This document shows positions 49,968 to 59,699 of a DNA stretch of 64,000 bases, in pieces. Source of the stretch: Paraburkholderia sp. BL23I1N1 (GTDB lineage Bacteria; Pseudomonadota; Gammaproteobacteria; Burkholderiales; Burkholderiaceae); the NCBI RefSeq assembly GCF_003610295.1, contig NZ_RAPV01000002.1:806001-870000 (forward strand). The letters are read 5' to 3'. Position numbers and translations under genes: made by a program. Each line of letters starts with the position of its first letter. The stretch's first letter is position 1. The notes below the pieces were generated by a model. The model was not told the DNA's origin and made no database searches. It saw only the letters and a list, made by a program, of their open reading frames with translations.

Positions 49968-50561
49968 GGCGGCCGCGTTGGGCGGGAATGCGCATCCGGA
50001 GAATTCGGCTACGCTAGGGGCGAGGGTCGGGAGGCAACCTCTCTGGGGTCAGGAGTCGCTTCCCGCTCGACATTCGATCGATGCCGGCAACCGGTTGGCG
50101 AGGTGCTTGGAAGAGCCGATCGTGCCCGGGCCGCCATACAAGATATTCAATCCATGGACAATGGCAAATATTCGCTTACGTACAAGGGTAACTAGCGCGA
50201 TCGGATTGGTCACTGGAAATCCGCAAATCCACGATCCACCGCTTCGCAAAAATGGAACTTTTGTCTGTCTGCGGGTTTTCCATATGTCATATCTTCTGGA
50301 ATTTACCTAGTATCAAACGTGGCTGGTCGTCGCTGTCTTCAGACTTAATTCTCGAAAGATTTGTGTGTTTTCGGATGATTATTAAAAGTGATAACTGATC
50401 CGAGACAATAAATGTTCTTATTGGCGTGTGCATAGTATATGCAATGCGGAAGCGGCGAAACGCGGGACTTCTTTTTCAGTTCGCAGATCGTTTTCTCGCA
50501 TTGCCGGAAAGGTGGTAATTAACGTATCAAAAACTCCATACTTACTGCACGTGAGGGCGAC
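49968..50561. other. spacer, AT-rich towards the lipoprotein gene
   Basis: About 590 bp. The left part may continue the integrase relic. The right part (50290-50530) is AT-rich, has no gene and likely holds the promoter of the lipoprotein gene at 50562. Confidence 0.4.
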
Positions 50562-51782
50562 ATGGAAAATAACCTGTCAACCACTATTTGCGCTCTACTC
50601 TCGTTGGTGCCACTCTGCACTGGATGCTCGTACCTCGAGACTCGACCCGGCCATCCGGAGAGCTACAATAAGTATTACGACGAAAAACAGAAATGGGACA
50701 CTACCATTCAAAAATCCCAGGACGCTGCCGCCAGCGCCGCTGAGACTGCAACTCCTGTATATAGAGTTGCCAAAACGCCCATTGACATATGGAAGGCTCG
50801 CGGATACGCATACAATTTCCATCTGCAGTACAAGGCAGCATCCTTTAAGGCGCAGGATGTTGAAGACGTGCTAGCTGTCCCCGTATTCGGGCTGGCAGTT
50901 GCAACGGTAGCGGTGGGGTTGGCGCATGTCGGCACCGCTGCCGTTGCTGGCACGGCGCTCGGCGGTGCAGCGCTTGGCGCTGGAGTAGCATATCTTCGTC
51001 CTGATAAAGATGTCGCCACAGATCAGGCTGCCGATGCAGCACTGCTTTGCGTTGTAGATCAATCCAAGGATCTCAATAATATCTCCGCAATCCCGCTTGT
51101 TTTAGACGTGGCCGCATTACAGGATGCATTGGACAAAATGCGCACGGATGCTGGCGCATTAATGGTCAGCACTAAATCGACCGATCAGCAGGCTCAGAAA
51201 GCGTTTGCAGATGCGGATTCAGCGGCGGAAAGTGCGATTAAAGCTGTCAATGCGGCGATTTCAGCCTATGTGGCTTTGCCTGGGAATATTTACGCGGCGG
51301 CCGATGCCATAGACTCGACGGCAAGAGCCGGTGGCGCGCGATCCCTCGATTATGGGTCTGTGTTGAGCAGTCTACAGACTTCTGCAAAAAATCAATCTGC
51401 AACGGATGACGCGAAAACCCAGTTGCAAAAGGCTACAACTTCCGCGGCCGCCAACACAAATGCAAAGGGAGCGGCGGTTGCTGTAACCGCCGGCAAGCAG
51501 AGCGCGCCTGCAACAACCCTTACGAACGCGGATGCGGAAATTCAAAAGGTAGTCGCAGCCAACGTCTTGCCCCCGCAACCTGGTGCTGTTGCTGCGGTTG
51601 CTGGCAAGCCCGCGACGAACTCTTCATCGAAAACTGCAACCTTGAAATCGGTCCTTGACTCGACCCAGATTGGCGACATCGCCCGCGTCAACGCGCTAAC
51701 AAAAACTGCGCTTGATGATATTCCCGATCCAAACTTTTCAGCGATCGCGGCGACCATTAAATCGTGCAGCGCTGGAAAGTAG
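50562..51782 (+). CDS. alanine-rich predicted lipoprotein
   Basis: 406 aa. A type II signal peptide ends in the lipobox LCTGC with acylated Cys22. A hydrophobic glycine-zipper-like stretch (about 106-146; VAVGLAHVGTAAVAGTALGG, ALGAGVAYL) could insert into a membrane. The rest is Ala/Thr/Lys/Asp-rich helical sequence with coiled-coil potential. No family recognised. The glycine zipper in an envelope lipoprotein raises the possibility of a pore or toxin role, without further evidence. Confidence 0.75.
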   Translation: MENNLSTTICALLSLVPLCTGCSYLETRPGHPESYNKYYDEKQKWDTTIQKSQDAAASAAETATPVYRVAKTPIDIWKARGYAYNFHLQYKAASFKAQDVEDVLAVPVFGLAVATVAVGLAHVGTAAVAGTALGGAALGAGVAYLRPDKDVATDQAADAALLCVVDQSKDLNNISAIPLVLDVAALQDALDKMRTDAGALMVSTKSTDQQAQKAFADADSAAESAIKAVNAAISAYVALPGNIYAAADAIDSTARAGGARSLDYGSVLSSLQTSAKNQSATDDAKTQLQKATTSAAANTNAKGAAVAVTAGKQSAPATTLTNADAEIQKVVAANVLPPQPGAVAAVAGKPATNSSSKTATLKSVLDSTQIGDIARVNALTKTALDDIPDPNFSAIAATIKSCSAGK

Positions 51783-51864
51783 AGCTTTAGGGTAGGCCCA
51801 GGTAGACCTTTCGCGCGCGTCGGAAGCCGCTGTCCGCGAGCTCACGGGTCCGCGGCAGGTAGGC

Positions 51865-52346
51865 ATGTCTCGCAGCATCCTGTCACGCGCGCGGAATTAC
51901 TATCTTCACGGTGCTAACGATCTCGTACATGTAACGCGGGTGACGGTTCCGGACGAACGTGTGCGCGAAGCCGAGCGCGTAGCGCACGAACGTTACCGTG
52001 AAGAGACACAACGAACCCATGACCGCGAGACTTTCGAGACGCTCCCCACTGAACGCGACATCGAGATTCTGCGAATGATCGGTCGCGAGTTCGATGAACT
52101 TTGCATCTTACGCTCGACACTGCAGGCAACAGATGCCGGAATGTCGTGCGCGACGATTCACCCATTGAAGTTGTCAAGGATGAGAACCAACAGCAGCCTT
52201 TACCGCTGGTCCGCAAATTCCGGCGCCGGGGGGAGCCGCCAGTGACCGTGTACGAAATGCCCGACGACGAACGCAAGGCATATTTGCGGCTTTTTAATTT
52301 TCCGCTTTCGGGTGGCTCGAAACTGAGCGACAGCGGCGATGAGTGA
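51865..52346 (+). pseudogene. fragmented gene of unknown function
   Basis: Two overlapping frames look like parts of one protein: 51940-52110 (RVREAERVAHERYREETQRT, ERDIEILRMIGREFDELC) and 52101-52346 (IEVVKDENQQQPLPLVRKFR, TVYEMPDDERKAYLRLFNF). A frameshift near 52110 would join them. No family recognised. Confidence 0.4.
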
Positions 52347-52501
52347 CTGTCGCGGCGCCAAGAGGCGATAGTGAGCCCGTCAAGAATCGGCGCACCAAAT
52401 GGAAACCGTTCATGTGCGGACGTCTGCTTTGGAGTATCGCGAATGGCGCTGAGGGTCGCGCTCTGCCACTCCCCACGCCTCGACTCACGCTCCTTGCAGA
52501 A

Positions 52502-52524
52502 CGCATGAGGCAGTAGTCGGCCAA
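52502..52524. repeat. left copy of a 23-bp near-identical direct repeat
   Basis: ACGCATGAGGCAGTAGTCGG-CCA, repeated at 53156-53178 with one mismatch. On the minus strand both copies read LADYCLMR, a piece of IS4-type transposase. Confidence 0.6.
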
Positions 52525-52603
52525 GAGGCGACTTCGCGGCCGCGCTCCCGCACTAAAGCCCGCTCCTGACATGAATAGCGGGTTGGTTGTCCGGCAAGGG
52601 AAT

Positions 52604-52996
52604 TCAGGACGGTAACTCTCCAGCGTCAGCCTTGTCGAGCAAGGTTACGAAAGTGAGGTCGAATTCCGCAGTATGTCGACCATCACTAGTCTGCCGTTCT
52701 CCTCCGTTGACGAACACAATATGAGCCTCGCATTGTCGTTCGATCGCATCGGAAATCAGGCTAGATAGTTTTGCCTTCAGCGCATCGAACACATACATTT
52801 CCGCCTCCGCGACATCGCTGATAATCATCATGCGCTTGTCGATCGATTGACCTCTGCGACGACGAGGAATGATGCCGTCCTCCGCTTCATCCTCGGCGGC
52901 ATCGAAGCCGCTCTTGATGCGGTCGATGACCTCATCAAAATCCGGTGACAACACGACGTCGAACTGCGTGGAAATATTGAAAGAGAAGTTCTGCAT
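52604..52996 (-). CDS. 130-aa protein of unknown function between transposase relics
   Basis: Started at 52996 (MQNFSFNISTQFDVVLSPDF). It is an acidic soluble protein with a beta-like start, a basic patch IPRRRRGQSIDKR (about 49-61) and a helical centre (YVFDALKAKLSSLISDAIER). The frame extends upstream to 53317 but that part is an IS4 transposase relic. It is flanked by two copies of a 23-bp sequence (52502 and 53156). Confidence 0.55.
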   Translation of the reverse strand: MQNFSFNISTQFDVVLSPDFDEVIDRIKSGFDAAEDEAEDGIIPRRRRGQSIDKRMMIISDVAEAEMYVFDALKAKLSSLISDAIERQCEAHIVFVNGGERQTSDGRHTAEFDLTFVTLLDKADAGELPS

Positions 52997-53149
52997 ATGG
53001 ATTCCTTCCGATGGGGCCAAGAAAATTCGAGTACTCGTGATTGTCGCACCCGTCGAAGAAGCGGTGAAGAATGGCGAACTTTTTTTGCGACGACTGGTTG
53101 CTGGAACGCAGTTATTGGCTGTTTCGGAGTTGGCTTCGGGTCGAACTGA

Positions 53150-53460
53150 GCCAAAACGCATCAGGCAGTAGTCGGCCAGTTTCTGTCGTTCGGCCATGCT
53201 GTCGCGCAGCCACTCAAGCGGCGGCTTCGCCTCCAAAGCAGCGCACTCAACCTCGTCGTTGTCGAAGAAGCGGTACGCCGCCATCGTCTCGCCCCAGCCC
53301 CGACACGCCTGCGGCACGCCTGCGGCACGCCAGCCGTCGGCTTGGCCGCCAATCGTTCCATCAATGTCCTCGCTCGCTTGTTCAGGCGCGCGTCGCCAAG
53401 GTCGAGGTCAGCAAATTCGGTTTCCGTCCAGTACGGTGCTTCCAGGGCCAAGGCGTTCAC
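53150..53460 (-). pseudogene. IS4-family (Tn5-type) transposase N-terminal relic
   Basis: Reads WTETEFADLDLGDARLNKRA, RTLMERLAAKPTAGVPQACR, then in another frame GWGETMAAYRFFDNDEVECA and ERQKLADYCLMR. This is the DNA-binding N-terminus of Tn5-like IS4 transposases. A tandem 11-bp duplication (53307-53328, GCCTGCGGCAC twice) causes the frameshift. The catalytic part is missing. Confidence 0.75.
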
Positions 53461-53810
53461 GCAAAAAGCGAGAGTAAATCGCGACGCGCCGAAAGTTTAC
53501 AAGCCCCGACCTATCTCATTGCCCGAAGAACGTTTGTTCCGGTTTACGGTTGCGGACGGCTGACTTGTGTATAAGACAATGGCTTATGGGGTGGTTTTTG
53601 GTCGCCCAATGGTAGGCGAATGCTCTCGCGACCAATTGTGGGGTGAGGGCGTGCCGTGCCCCACCGCCGGGCCTGCCCGCGACGCCCGTTCGAGCTGCAG
53701 AGTGGGTCGTTTCCGTGCGTACTTCTCTGCTTGAGCGATTGCCCACGCATCGGGTCTGCCTGCTGGTCGGATTCCATGACCGCAGTGCGCTAGAGCGAGC
53801 AATTTCCAGA
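53461..53810. other. spacer, nothing recognised
   Basis: About 350 bp between the IS4 relic and the 3' end of the PLD gene. Short frames on both strands only. Confidence 0.3.
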
Positions 53811-54533
53811 CTACGTGCGCTTGGAGCTTGCGGCGCGATTTGTCGCGCCCATGGGTCTCGCTCTGGCGGTGGGGGTACCAGTGGTCGCCGCGGCTCCTTG
53901 CGCCTTCGCTATCATATGCTCCGCGATCAGTTCGGTCTGGAATCGATTGATGGTGTCGGGGTCCGTGAATATCGTCTGGGTATTGTTTTGCGCCTTATAC
54001 CCTAGGCCACCTAGCGCGTTCCTCCCGCCAACAAACGTCCCCTCGCCGGACGCCGACCAATTCGTTGAGCCCTCGCCGCCGACCTTGCCATCGGCCACGA
54101 ATCCCTTGGTGTGACTGATTTGATGGCTAGCCGATTGCCCGATCACAAAGTACGTGTTGTATTTAACCGGGTCCCGTGCGATATCGGAGTCGAGCAACTT
54201 CTTTTCATGAACGCCCGCTGCTTGGCTCTTGTCGAGTGTGATCATCATGGTGATGCTTGGGTCACGGGCTTGCTGCATGAGAATATCGTTGAGTTCCGGG
54301 TCGTCGAAACCAAACATATTCATGTACAGGGACACACTCGCACGTGAAAGGACGTACTTCAAGATGTCGTGAACATCGTCGCGTCCGACGTAAAACAGGT
54401 GAAAGTCCTTACTGGCGGTGGTTGAGTAAGCTTTCTCGCGCGTGTACTGCTGTAGGTCTAGCAGATCGAACGTCTGCAGCGTTTGCGTGACATCGGATAT
54501 GACGTTGCTCGGGCTAACTTTTTTACGTGGCAT
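53811..54533 (-). CDS. phospholipase D-like (Nuc-type) protein
   Basis: 240 aa, one HKD motif: HTKGFVAD (His141, Lys143, Asp148) followed by GSTNWSASGEG. Single-motif members such as Nuc act as dimers on DNA or phosphodiesters, and some act on lipids. No signal peptide. The C-terminus is a low-complexity Ala/Thr/Arg tail. It starts 107 bp after the lipoprotein hydrolase gene on the same strand, so the two may be co-transcribed. Confidence 0.85.
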   Translation of the reverse strand: MPRKKVSPSNVISDVTQTLQTFDLLDLQQYTREKAYSTTASKDFHLFYVGRDDVHDILKYVLSRASVSLYMNMFGFDDPELNDILMQQARDPSITMMITLDKSQAAGVHEKKLLDSDIARDPVKYNTYFVIGQSASHQISHTKGFVADGKVGGEGSTNWSASGEGTFVGGRNALGGLGYKAQNNTQTIFTDPDTINRFQTELIAEHMIAKAQGAAATTGTPTARARPMGATNRAASSKRT

Positions 54534-54640
54534 TTCAGCGTCTCCTTGCGTGGCACTGGATAGTCGCAGCAGTTGCGGTGCGCTGCTCCGACGCAGCCGG
54601 ACGAATGTTGAGGGATGGAAACACGGCCCCTCGGCGAGGG

Positions 54641-56290
54641 CTACTCCTTGGTCGGGGCACTCTGCTGGACCGCTTCGCCCTTGATTACCTTGGCCTGTGC
54701 TTCCCCCTGGGTAACGGCCGCGCGGTAGAGCTCGAGGATGAGGCTCGTCGTCAGCGGATTCCAGACGTCGTCATGGTCGAGCATGACCGCCTTGTCGACT
54801 TGGACCACCCAGTAAGGGAAATAGTCGGGACGCTGCTTCCCCGGCTCGGGCGGGATTGTGGCGAGGGTCATACCGTCGCCCACATAGACGGGAGGCTCCT
54901 TCGCCCCGAAGATCTTAAAAGCGTTTTCATCAGGCCCGTTAGGCGCCCATTTCTTGTTGATTCGGCATGAGTAGGGCGAGTCGTTGGGATCGCCACTCGC
55001 AGCCGGATCGTCGCAGCCATCAGAACGCGCCAGTGTCTTGCAGCTCGGCGTTGGGCGCTTCGCACCATTCGGAAAATTAGGCGAAGGATCGGACGGCGAC
55101 AAGCAGAGACGATGCGTGGCGAACTCCGACACCCAACCCATGGCGTGAACGTTTTGCGATTTCTCACCGTCAATGGCGTTGTCGGCACTCGTAGTAACTT
55201 CTCGGAAAAACGGAAAGGCGTAGCGCGTTGCGTCGTCACCTTTGCTCTGAAGTGTTACGACCACGGGCAGTTGTGCGCCCCCGTACTTTTCCCCCGGGCC
55301 AACGTATCCTCCCAAGCGGCGGAGGGCGGAATAGTAGAGGGGGGCGTACCGAGTGCCCTCGAACGCCGGATTGAGTAAGACGACCAGGTCGCCGAAGGAG
55401 TAGACACGCTCGCCTTCAGGCGTCGTGAGCCCTGTCTCCATGTTACCGAGCAGCGATCGAAAGTTGATGATCGCGCCAAAGCTGTGCCCGATAGTGAGCA
55501 TGTGGACCTGGCCGCAATTCGCCTCAGTACCGGAGACAGACTGAGTGCCGCTCGGGTGGCAAGAGTGGTTCAGATAGAAGCGGTGAAGACGCTCGAATAG
55601 CCCCTGCACGGCACCGGTCGATACGGTCTCCGCCGCCAGTTTTCGATCCCAAACGGAGAGATATTTTGCGGGGAAACCCAGCCCCGAATCGCCGCGCCAC
55701 CCGACGAAAATCCCGACCACGCGCCTGGGGGGGATCTCCTGTTGGTCGATCTGCGCAAGTTGCCCGAGAAACGCGCGAAAGAGGACCGCGTAGTAGTTGT
55801 CCGGCTCGGAGGAGCCATGCCAGCCGTGCGTGAAGACCACAATGTCGATTGGGTGGTTCTCGTCGAGACCCTTTCCCAGATTCTCAAAAACGTTGTCAAT
55901 CTCGGTCTTCCGTGTGTCCGGCTTTTGGCGTAGGTCGGCCTCCCAACCCTGATCGTCGAACTCGGTGAAGTAGAGGTCGTATGGTATATGAGCTTGTGTG
56001 TGAGCTTCAGACGGAGTGTGCCAGCACGCATTATTGCTGCCGCCAGTCTTGGGGGAGTCCACCACGCCTGCCAGGCAATCCGACATCCCCTTCGCGTCAG
56101 CGGTGACGGCATCCAACGTGCCGCATTGGTGCGGTGCTGGGCCCACCGCGTCGTCGAAAGCTTTGTAGATGCCAGCGCAAACATCTTGGCTTGGAGGCGA
56201 CTCCGATGCCGCGTGGAAGGGCGGATTGCCGAAGCAGCCGGCGAGGGAGATGGCGGAAAGGATGGCGAGTGCACGTTTTGTTGCAAACAT
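54641..56290 (-). CDS. lipoprotein alpha/beta hydrolase
   Basis: 549 aa from ATG 56290 (MFATKRALAILSAISLAGC), with AGGAGA 7 bases upstream; the longer frame to 56467 is not protein-like. The lipobox LAGC has Cys19. The hydrolase core has an oxyanion-type HGWHG (about 155-159) and nucleophile elbow GHSFG (Ser270). No clear lid. The lipidated location and lipase-like core suggest an envelope-facing esterase or lipase. Its pairing with the PLD-like gene recalls phospholipase effector sets, but no VgrG, PAAR or immunity gene is adjacent. Confidence 0.85.
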   Translation of the reverse strand: MFATKRALAILSAISLAGCFGNPPFHAASESPPSQDVCAGIYKAFDDAVGPAPHQCGTLDAVTADAKGMSDCLAGVVDSPKTGGSNNACWHTPSEAHTQAHIPYDLYFTEFDDQGWEADLRQKPDTRKTEIDNVFENLGKGLDENHPIDIVVFTHGWHGSSEPDNYYAVLFRAFLGQLAQIDQQEIPPRRVVGIFVGWRGDSGLGFPAKYLSVWDRKLAAETVSTGAVQGLFERLHRFYLNHSCHPSGTQSVSGTEANCGQVHMLTIGHSFGAIINFRSLLGNMETGLTTPEGERVYSFGDLVVLLNPAFEGTRYAPLYYSALRRLGGYVGPGEKYGGAQLPVVVTLQSKGDDATRYAFPFFREVTTSADNAIDGEKSQNVHAMGWVSEFATHRLCLSPSDPSPNFPNGAKRPTPSCKTLARSDGCDDPAASGDPNDSPYSCRINKKWAPNGPDENAFKIFGAKEPPVYVGDGMTLATIPPEPGKQRPDYFPYWVVQVDKAVMLDHDDVWNPLTTSLILELYRAAVTQGEAQAKVIKGEAVQQSAPTKE

Positions 56291-57538
56291 GGTTGTCTCC
56301 TGGGCACCGCAGGCGTATGGTGGGCGCGCCCGCCCCAATCCGGGAGCGTAGCGCAGCGGGGAAAGGGGGGGAACGGCCCGGCACCCGTGAGCGTGGTGAA
56401 ACGCACATTTCAAGCAGTTCACCGGGATTGAAAGTCCCGCGCACGGCCCCGGGAGAAAAGATCGCAACTGTTGCGCTTTTGGGGCACATCATCCGATGCG
56501 ACCCGAGGCGGTGACGTTGAGGAAACCGCCACGTGGCGTGTAATTAGCGGACACGTGGCGGAAAGAAGTCCGGAAATGCACGCGACCGTTGCTGATCCAG
56601 ATCGGCCCGAAGTTAAAACGCCCCTCGGCGGGTTGCTGGAAGACTTGCAAAACTTGCTCGAAGCGCAAATGAAAGAGAGGCGTACGACCCACTCAGAGTG
56701 GAGCGGCGAAGGCTTCGCGCGGCGCATCGCACTCCGCATGGTCGGAGACATCATGCCGCTAGAGGCACGCGATATGGAAGTGTCCGCCCGCAGAGATGAG
56801 CGACTCGGCCAGTCGCATCTTTTCTTACGTCTTGGTCTCGTGGCCGGTGTGCATCGTACGACGACATGTCGATTTCTTTCTCGTTTCGTACTATGTTTTT
56901 TAATTTATGTCGAGCGGGACGGTAGCATTCTGCATCAGGGAACGCACACTCTCGTTAAGGGCTATTGGACGCCTGCCCTCATTCACCTGGCTGTGAGTGT
57001 GCTGCGGCGCGTGTGGGCAGGCGTCCAATAAGCCTCGTACGACGCTGAACGGACGTCCGGCATGTCGAAGTGGCAGTAACTCTTCGCGAAGTGAAGCGGT
57101 CGTTCGTCGGCGATGGTTACGGACGGTAATCGCCCTTTGTCGCCACCAGAACGAGCGCGATTCCACAACAGTAACTTGGCTACGGATGGGGTTTCTAGAG
57201 GCGTCGAGACCCGGACGGCGGCCTCCTAGATCTCGACTTTTCTTTTTCCGTCGGCAAGATGCCTCTGCGTGAATTTGACGAATCGACCAAGCGCATCTCC
57301 GACCGCCGAGTTCAGCGCCGGTAATTGCCGTGGCTGTCTAAACCAGTTTCGTACAAGGGCAGATATCCTGCGTCAAGGGTACCTCGGCAGCCAAAAACGA
57401 CTTCGCCCATGAAGATTCGATCGTTGCCAATCCACGCAATTTGGATCGCTCAGCAATCCTGTCATCTCAAAGGACCAAAATGTTAGTGTTTATAACTTGC
57501 TAAGAGCGCAATATTGCCGATTCCTTTTTTGAATCTAC
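56291..57538. other. 1.25-kb stretch without a confident gene
   Basis: The longest frame (56471-57031 plus, 186 aa) has no recognisable features and mixed composition. Notable is a paired CACGTGGCG (56530-56538 and 56552-56560), exactly 22 bp apart, the first inside the palindrome GCCACGTGGC. It could be an operator. The right part (57050-57500) has nothing recognisable. Confidence 0.35.
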
Positions 57539-57539
57539 T

Positions 57540-57724
57540 GTAAGTGTTCACGAAAATCTGATTTGAAAATCTGAGCCGAATCCGTCGAGCAGTTTTTTGA
57601 CCTCGGCATCGATGGTTTCCTTGGTCCAGGTGACGAAGCCGCGCCAGTGATACTTGGCGTGCTTCCAGAGGATTTCGATGAGATTCAGTTCGGTAGCGCC
57701 AGGCGAAGCCTGGGATTGGAGGAA
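57540..57724 (-). pseudogene. IS630 transposase orfB, C-terminal part
   Basis: Reads SPGATELNLIEILWKHAKYH and WRGFVTWTKETIDAEVKKLL, the C-terminal part of the IS630 DDE domain with the final Glu in NLIE. It is separated from the rest of orfB by the intron. Across the junction the rejoined frame reads LPPYSLRFLQSQASPGATEL, slightly longer than usual in IS630. Confidence 0.85.
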
Positions 57725-59699
57725 GTGTGTATTGCGGAAACCAGTCATTGGAATCCAGAGGGTTCGACTCCCTCCCGGTAAAGGCTAGCCACCAGCCGGA
57801 AGCGAGCCTTGCATGCGAGTGCGGTGACGCACTACTTGAAGCGTAGGCAGCAGGTACCGAAGCCATGTGATTGAGCCTCGAGATAATCAACTGTTGGTGT
57901 CTTCACTTTCCGAACACTGGGGACAGCACTGTGCGAGCCGTAATGGTGAGGCTCGCCAGACCGACCGGGGTCCGAGAGCAGGGCAAAGGTGCGAGGATGG
58001 ATTCCCCAGGAACCTGGGAGGTCCTGTGTTCGACCGATCTTGTAGGGCCCTGAGGCACGGGGCGATATAAACCGGGCCACACCTTGCGGGGCTCTCCGCC
58101 GCAAGGAGCAAAACGAGGAGAGGAAGGATTGGAGCGAGCAAGCGAATCCATAAGCGACCTCGTATTCGGCACAGGAAGTCTTAGCGCCTTCATAGTACTG
58201 ATGACGCCGGGGAACGCCGCTCGGGCGGACCCGGTCGAGGAAAGGGAGGCGTCGTTGTACAGAATCGTTCATGAGAAACACGGAGGAACATTGAAGCCTG
58301 AAAGCGTGTCAACGAAACAGGAACGAATAGCCGAGCTGGCGAGAAACAACCCGGCGATGACATTGACCACCTTGGCCCATCACATCGACTATGAATGGGT
58401 CAGGTATGCATACGACTGCACGCGCAAGGATGGCGCGGTGGGAGTCGACGGTCAGACCGGAGAAGATTACGCTGCCAATCTGGAGCAGAATCTGACCAGC
58501 CTGATCGACCGGCTCAAATCGGGCAGCTACCGTGCGCCGCCGGTTCGCCGTCATTACATCGACAAGGCAGATGGCAGCGGTCAACGCGGTCTTGGAATTC
58601 CTTCTTTTGAGGACAAGGTGGCACAGCGTGCCATCGTTCTGCTGATGGAGCCGGTCTATGAGATCGACTTTAGCGACAGTTCCTTCGGCTACCGCCGTGG
58701 ACGCAGCGCGCACGACGCGCTGCAAGCGATCAGAAGCGGGATCACCAAGAATGGTGGGCGATGGGTGTTAGATGTGGATGTTCGGAAATTCTTCGACAGC
58801 ATCTCGCACGCAAAACTGAGGGAGTTTTTAGCCCGACGGGTCACTGACGGGATAGTCAGAAGGCTGATCGATAAGTGGTTGAAGGCGGGTGTAATGGAAG
58901 GTGGACAGTTGTCCTTTTCCGAAACGGGCGCGCCTCAAGGCGGTGTTGCTTCCCCATTGTTATCCAATGTATTCCTGCACTATGTGCTCGACGAATGGTT
59001 CAGCAATGAGGTGCAGCCACGCTTGAGAGGGCCGAGCACGCTGGTGCGTTTCGCGGATGACTTTGTCATGCTATTTGCATATAAGGATGACGCGCAGCGA
59101 GTGCTGGAGGTGCTGGGTAAGCGGCTTGGGAAATACGGGCTGGAGCTTCACCCGGACAAGACCGCCATGGTCGATTTCCGCTACAGGCCGAAGTCTGCGA
59201 AGGAAGAGGACGATAAGGCGCTAGCGACGAGTTTTAACTTCCTCGGGTTCACGCATGTCTGGGTGAAATCGAGGAAGGGAGGGCCGATGCCAGGGCAACT
59301 GACGGCCAAGGATCGCTTGGCTCGCGCCCTGAAGGAGATCAACCAGCAGTGTCGCGCCATGCGGCACTGGCCGATCAGGGATCAGCATCAGAAGCTCGGC
59401 AGGATGCTCAAGGGGCATTACGCCTACTTTGGCATCAGCGGTAACGCCAAGCGCATCGGGAGGCTAAGATATTTCGCCGCCCACTGTTGGCGCAAGTGGC
59501 TATCGAGCAGATCGTCCAAAAGCACCATTCCATGGGCCGCATTCAAAGAGATACTCACGAGGTTTCCCTTGCCACCCGCTCGAATTGTGCACTGCTATAC
59601 CCATAAATAAGTGAGCGAATCTGTGCAATGAAGAACCGGATGCCTTAATTGGGCTCGTCCGGATCTGTGAGGGATGGGGGCGGTAACGTCCCCGTCTAC
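57725..59699 (+). mobile_element. group II intron, second and different copy
   Basis: The 5' end GTGTG at 57725 fits the group II consensus. The ORF lies in domain IV. A domain V-like hairpin (CCGGATGCC..GGCTCGTCCGG, about 59637-59672) and a domain VI hairpin (GGGGGCGG/CCCCG) precede the 3' end near ..GTCTAC (59699). It lies antisense to the IS630 transposase. A GC hairpin CCAGGCGAAGCCTGG sits just upstream of the insertion point. Confidence 0.78.
58201..59610 (+). CDS. ltrA: group II intron reverse transcriptase/maturase, second type
   Basis: 469 aa from ATG 58201 (MTPGNAARADPVEEREASLY); the frame opens at 58084 but that part is intron RNA structure. RT blocks: GLGIPSFEDKVAQRAIVLLM, SSFGYRRGRSAHDAL, WVLDVDVRKFFDSISH, GAPQGGVASPLLSNVFLHY and the active centre FADDF (Phe in place of Tyr). 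A reduced maturase domain lies near 390-440 (MLKGHYAYFGISGNAKR). It is clearly different from the first intron protein. Confidence 0.92.
   Translation: MTPGNAARADPVEEREASLYRIVHEKHGGTLKPESVSTKQERIAELARNNPAMTLTTLAHHIDYEWVRYAYDCTRKDGAVGVDGQTGEDYAANLEQNLTSLIDRLKSGSYRAPPVRRHYIDKADGSGQRGLGIPSFEDKVAQRAIVLLMEPVYEIDFSDSSFGYRRGRSAHDALQAIRSGITKNGGRWVLDVDVRKFFDSISHAKLREFLARRVTDGIVRRLIDKWLKAGVMEGGQLSFSETGAPQGGVASPLLSNVFLHYVLDEWFSNEVQPRLRGPSTLVRFADDFVMLFAYKDDAQRVLEVLGKRLGKYGLELHPDKTAMVDFRYRPKSAKEEDDKALATSFNFLGFTHVWVKSRKGGPMPGQLTAKDRLARALKEINQQCRAMRHWPIRDQHQKLGRMLKGHYAYFGISGNAKRIGRLRYFAAHCWRKWLSSRSSKSTIPWAAFKEILTRFPLPPARIVHCYTHK

Noticed and set aside
56471..57031. 186-aa plus-strand frame as a gene
   Set aside because: Starts within an odd region with no protein features and a composition break in the middle; reported only as spacer.
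57755..57780. GGGTTCGACTCCC resembles a tRNA T-arm
   Set aside because: No acceptor, D or anticodon arms fit around it, and it lies in the 5' part of the group II intron, where such a stem-loop belongs to domain I.
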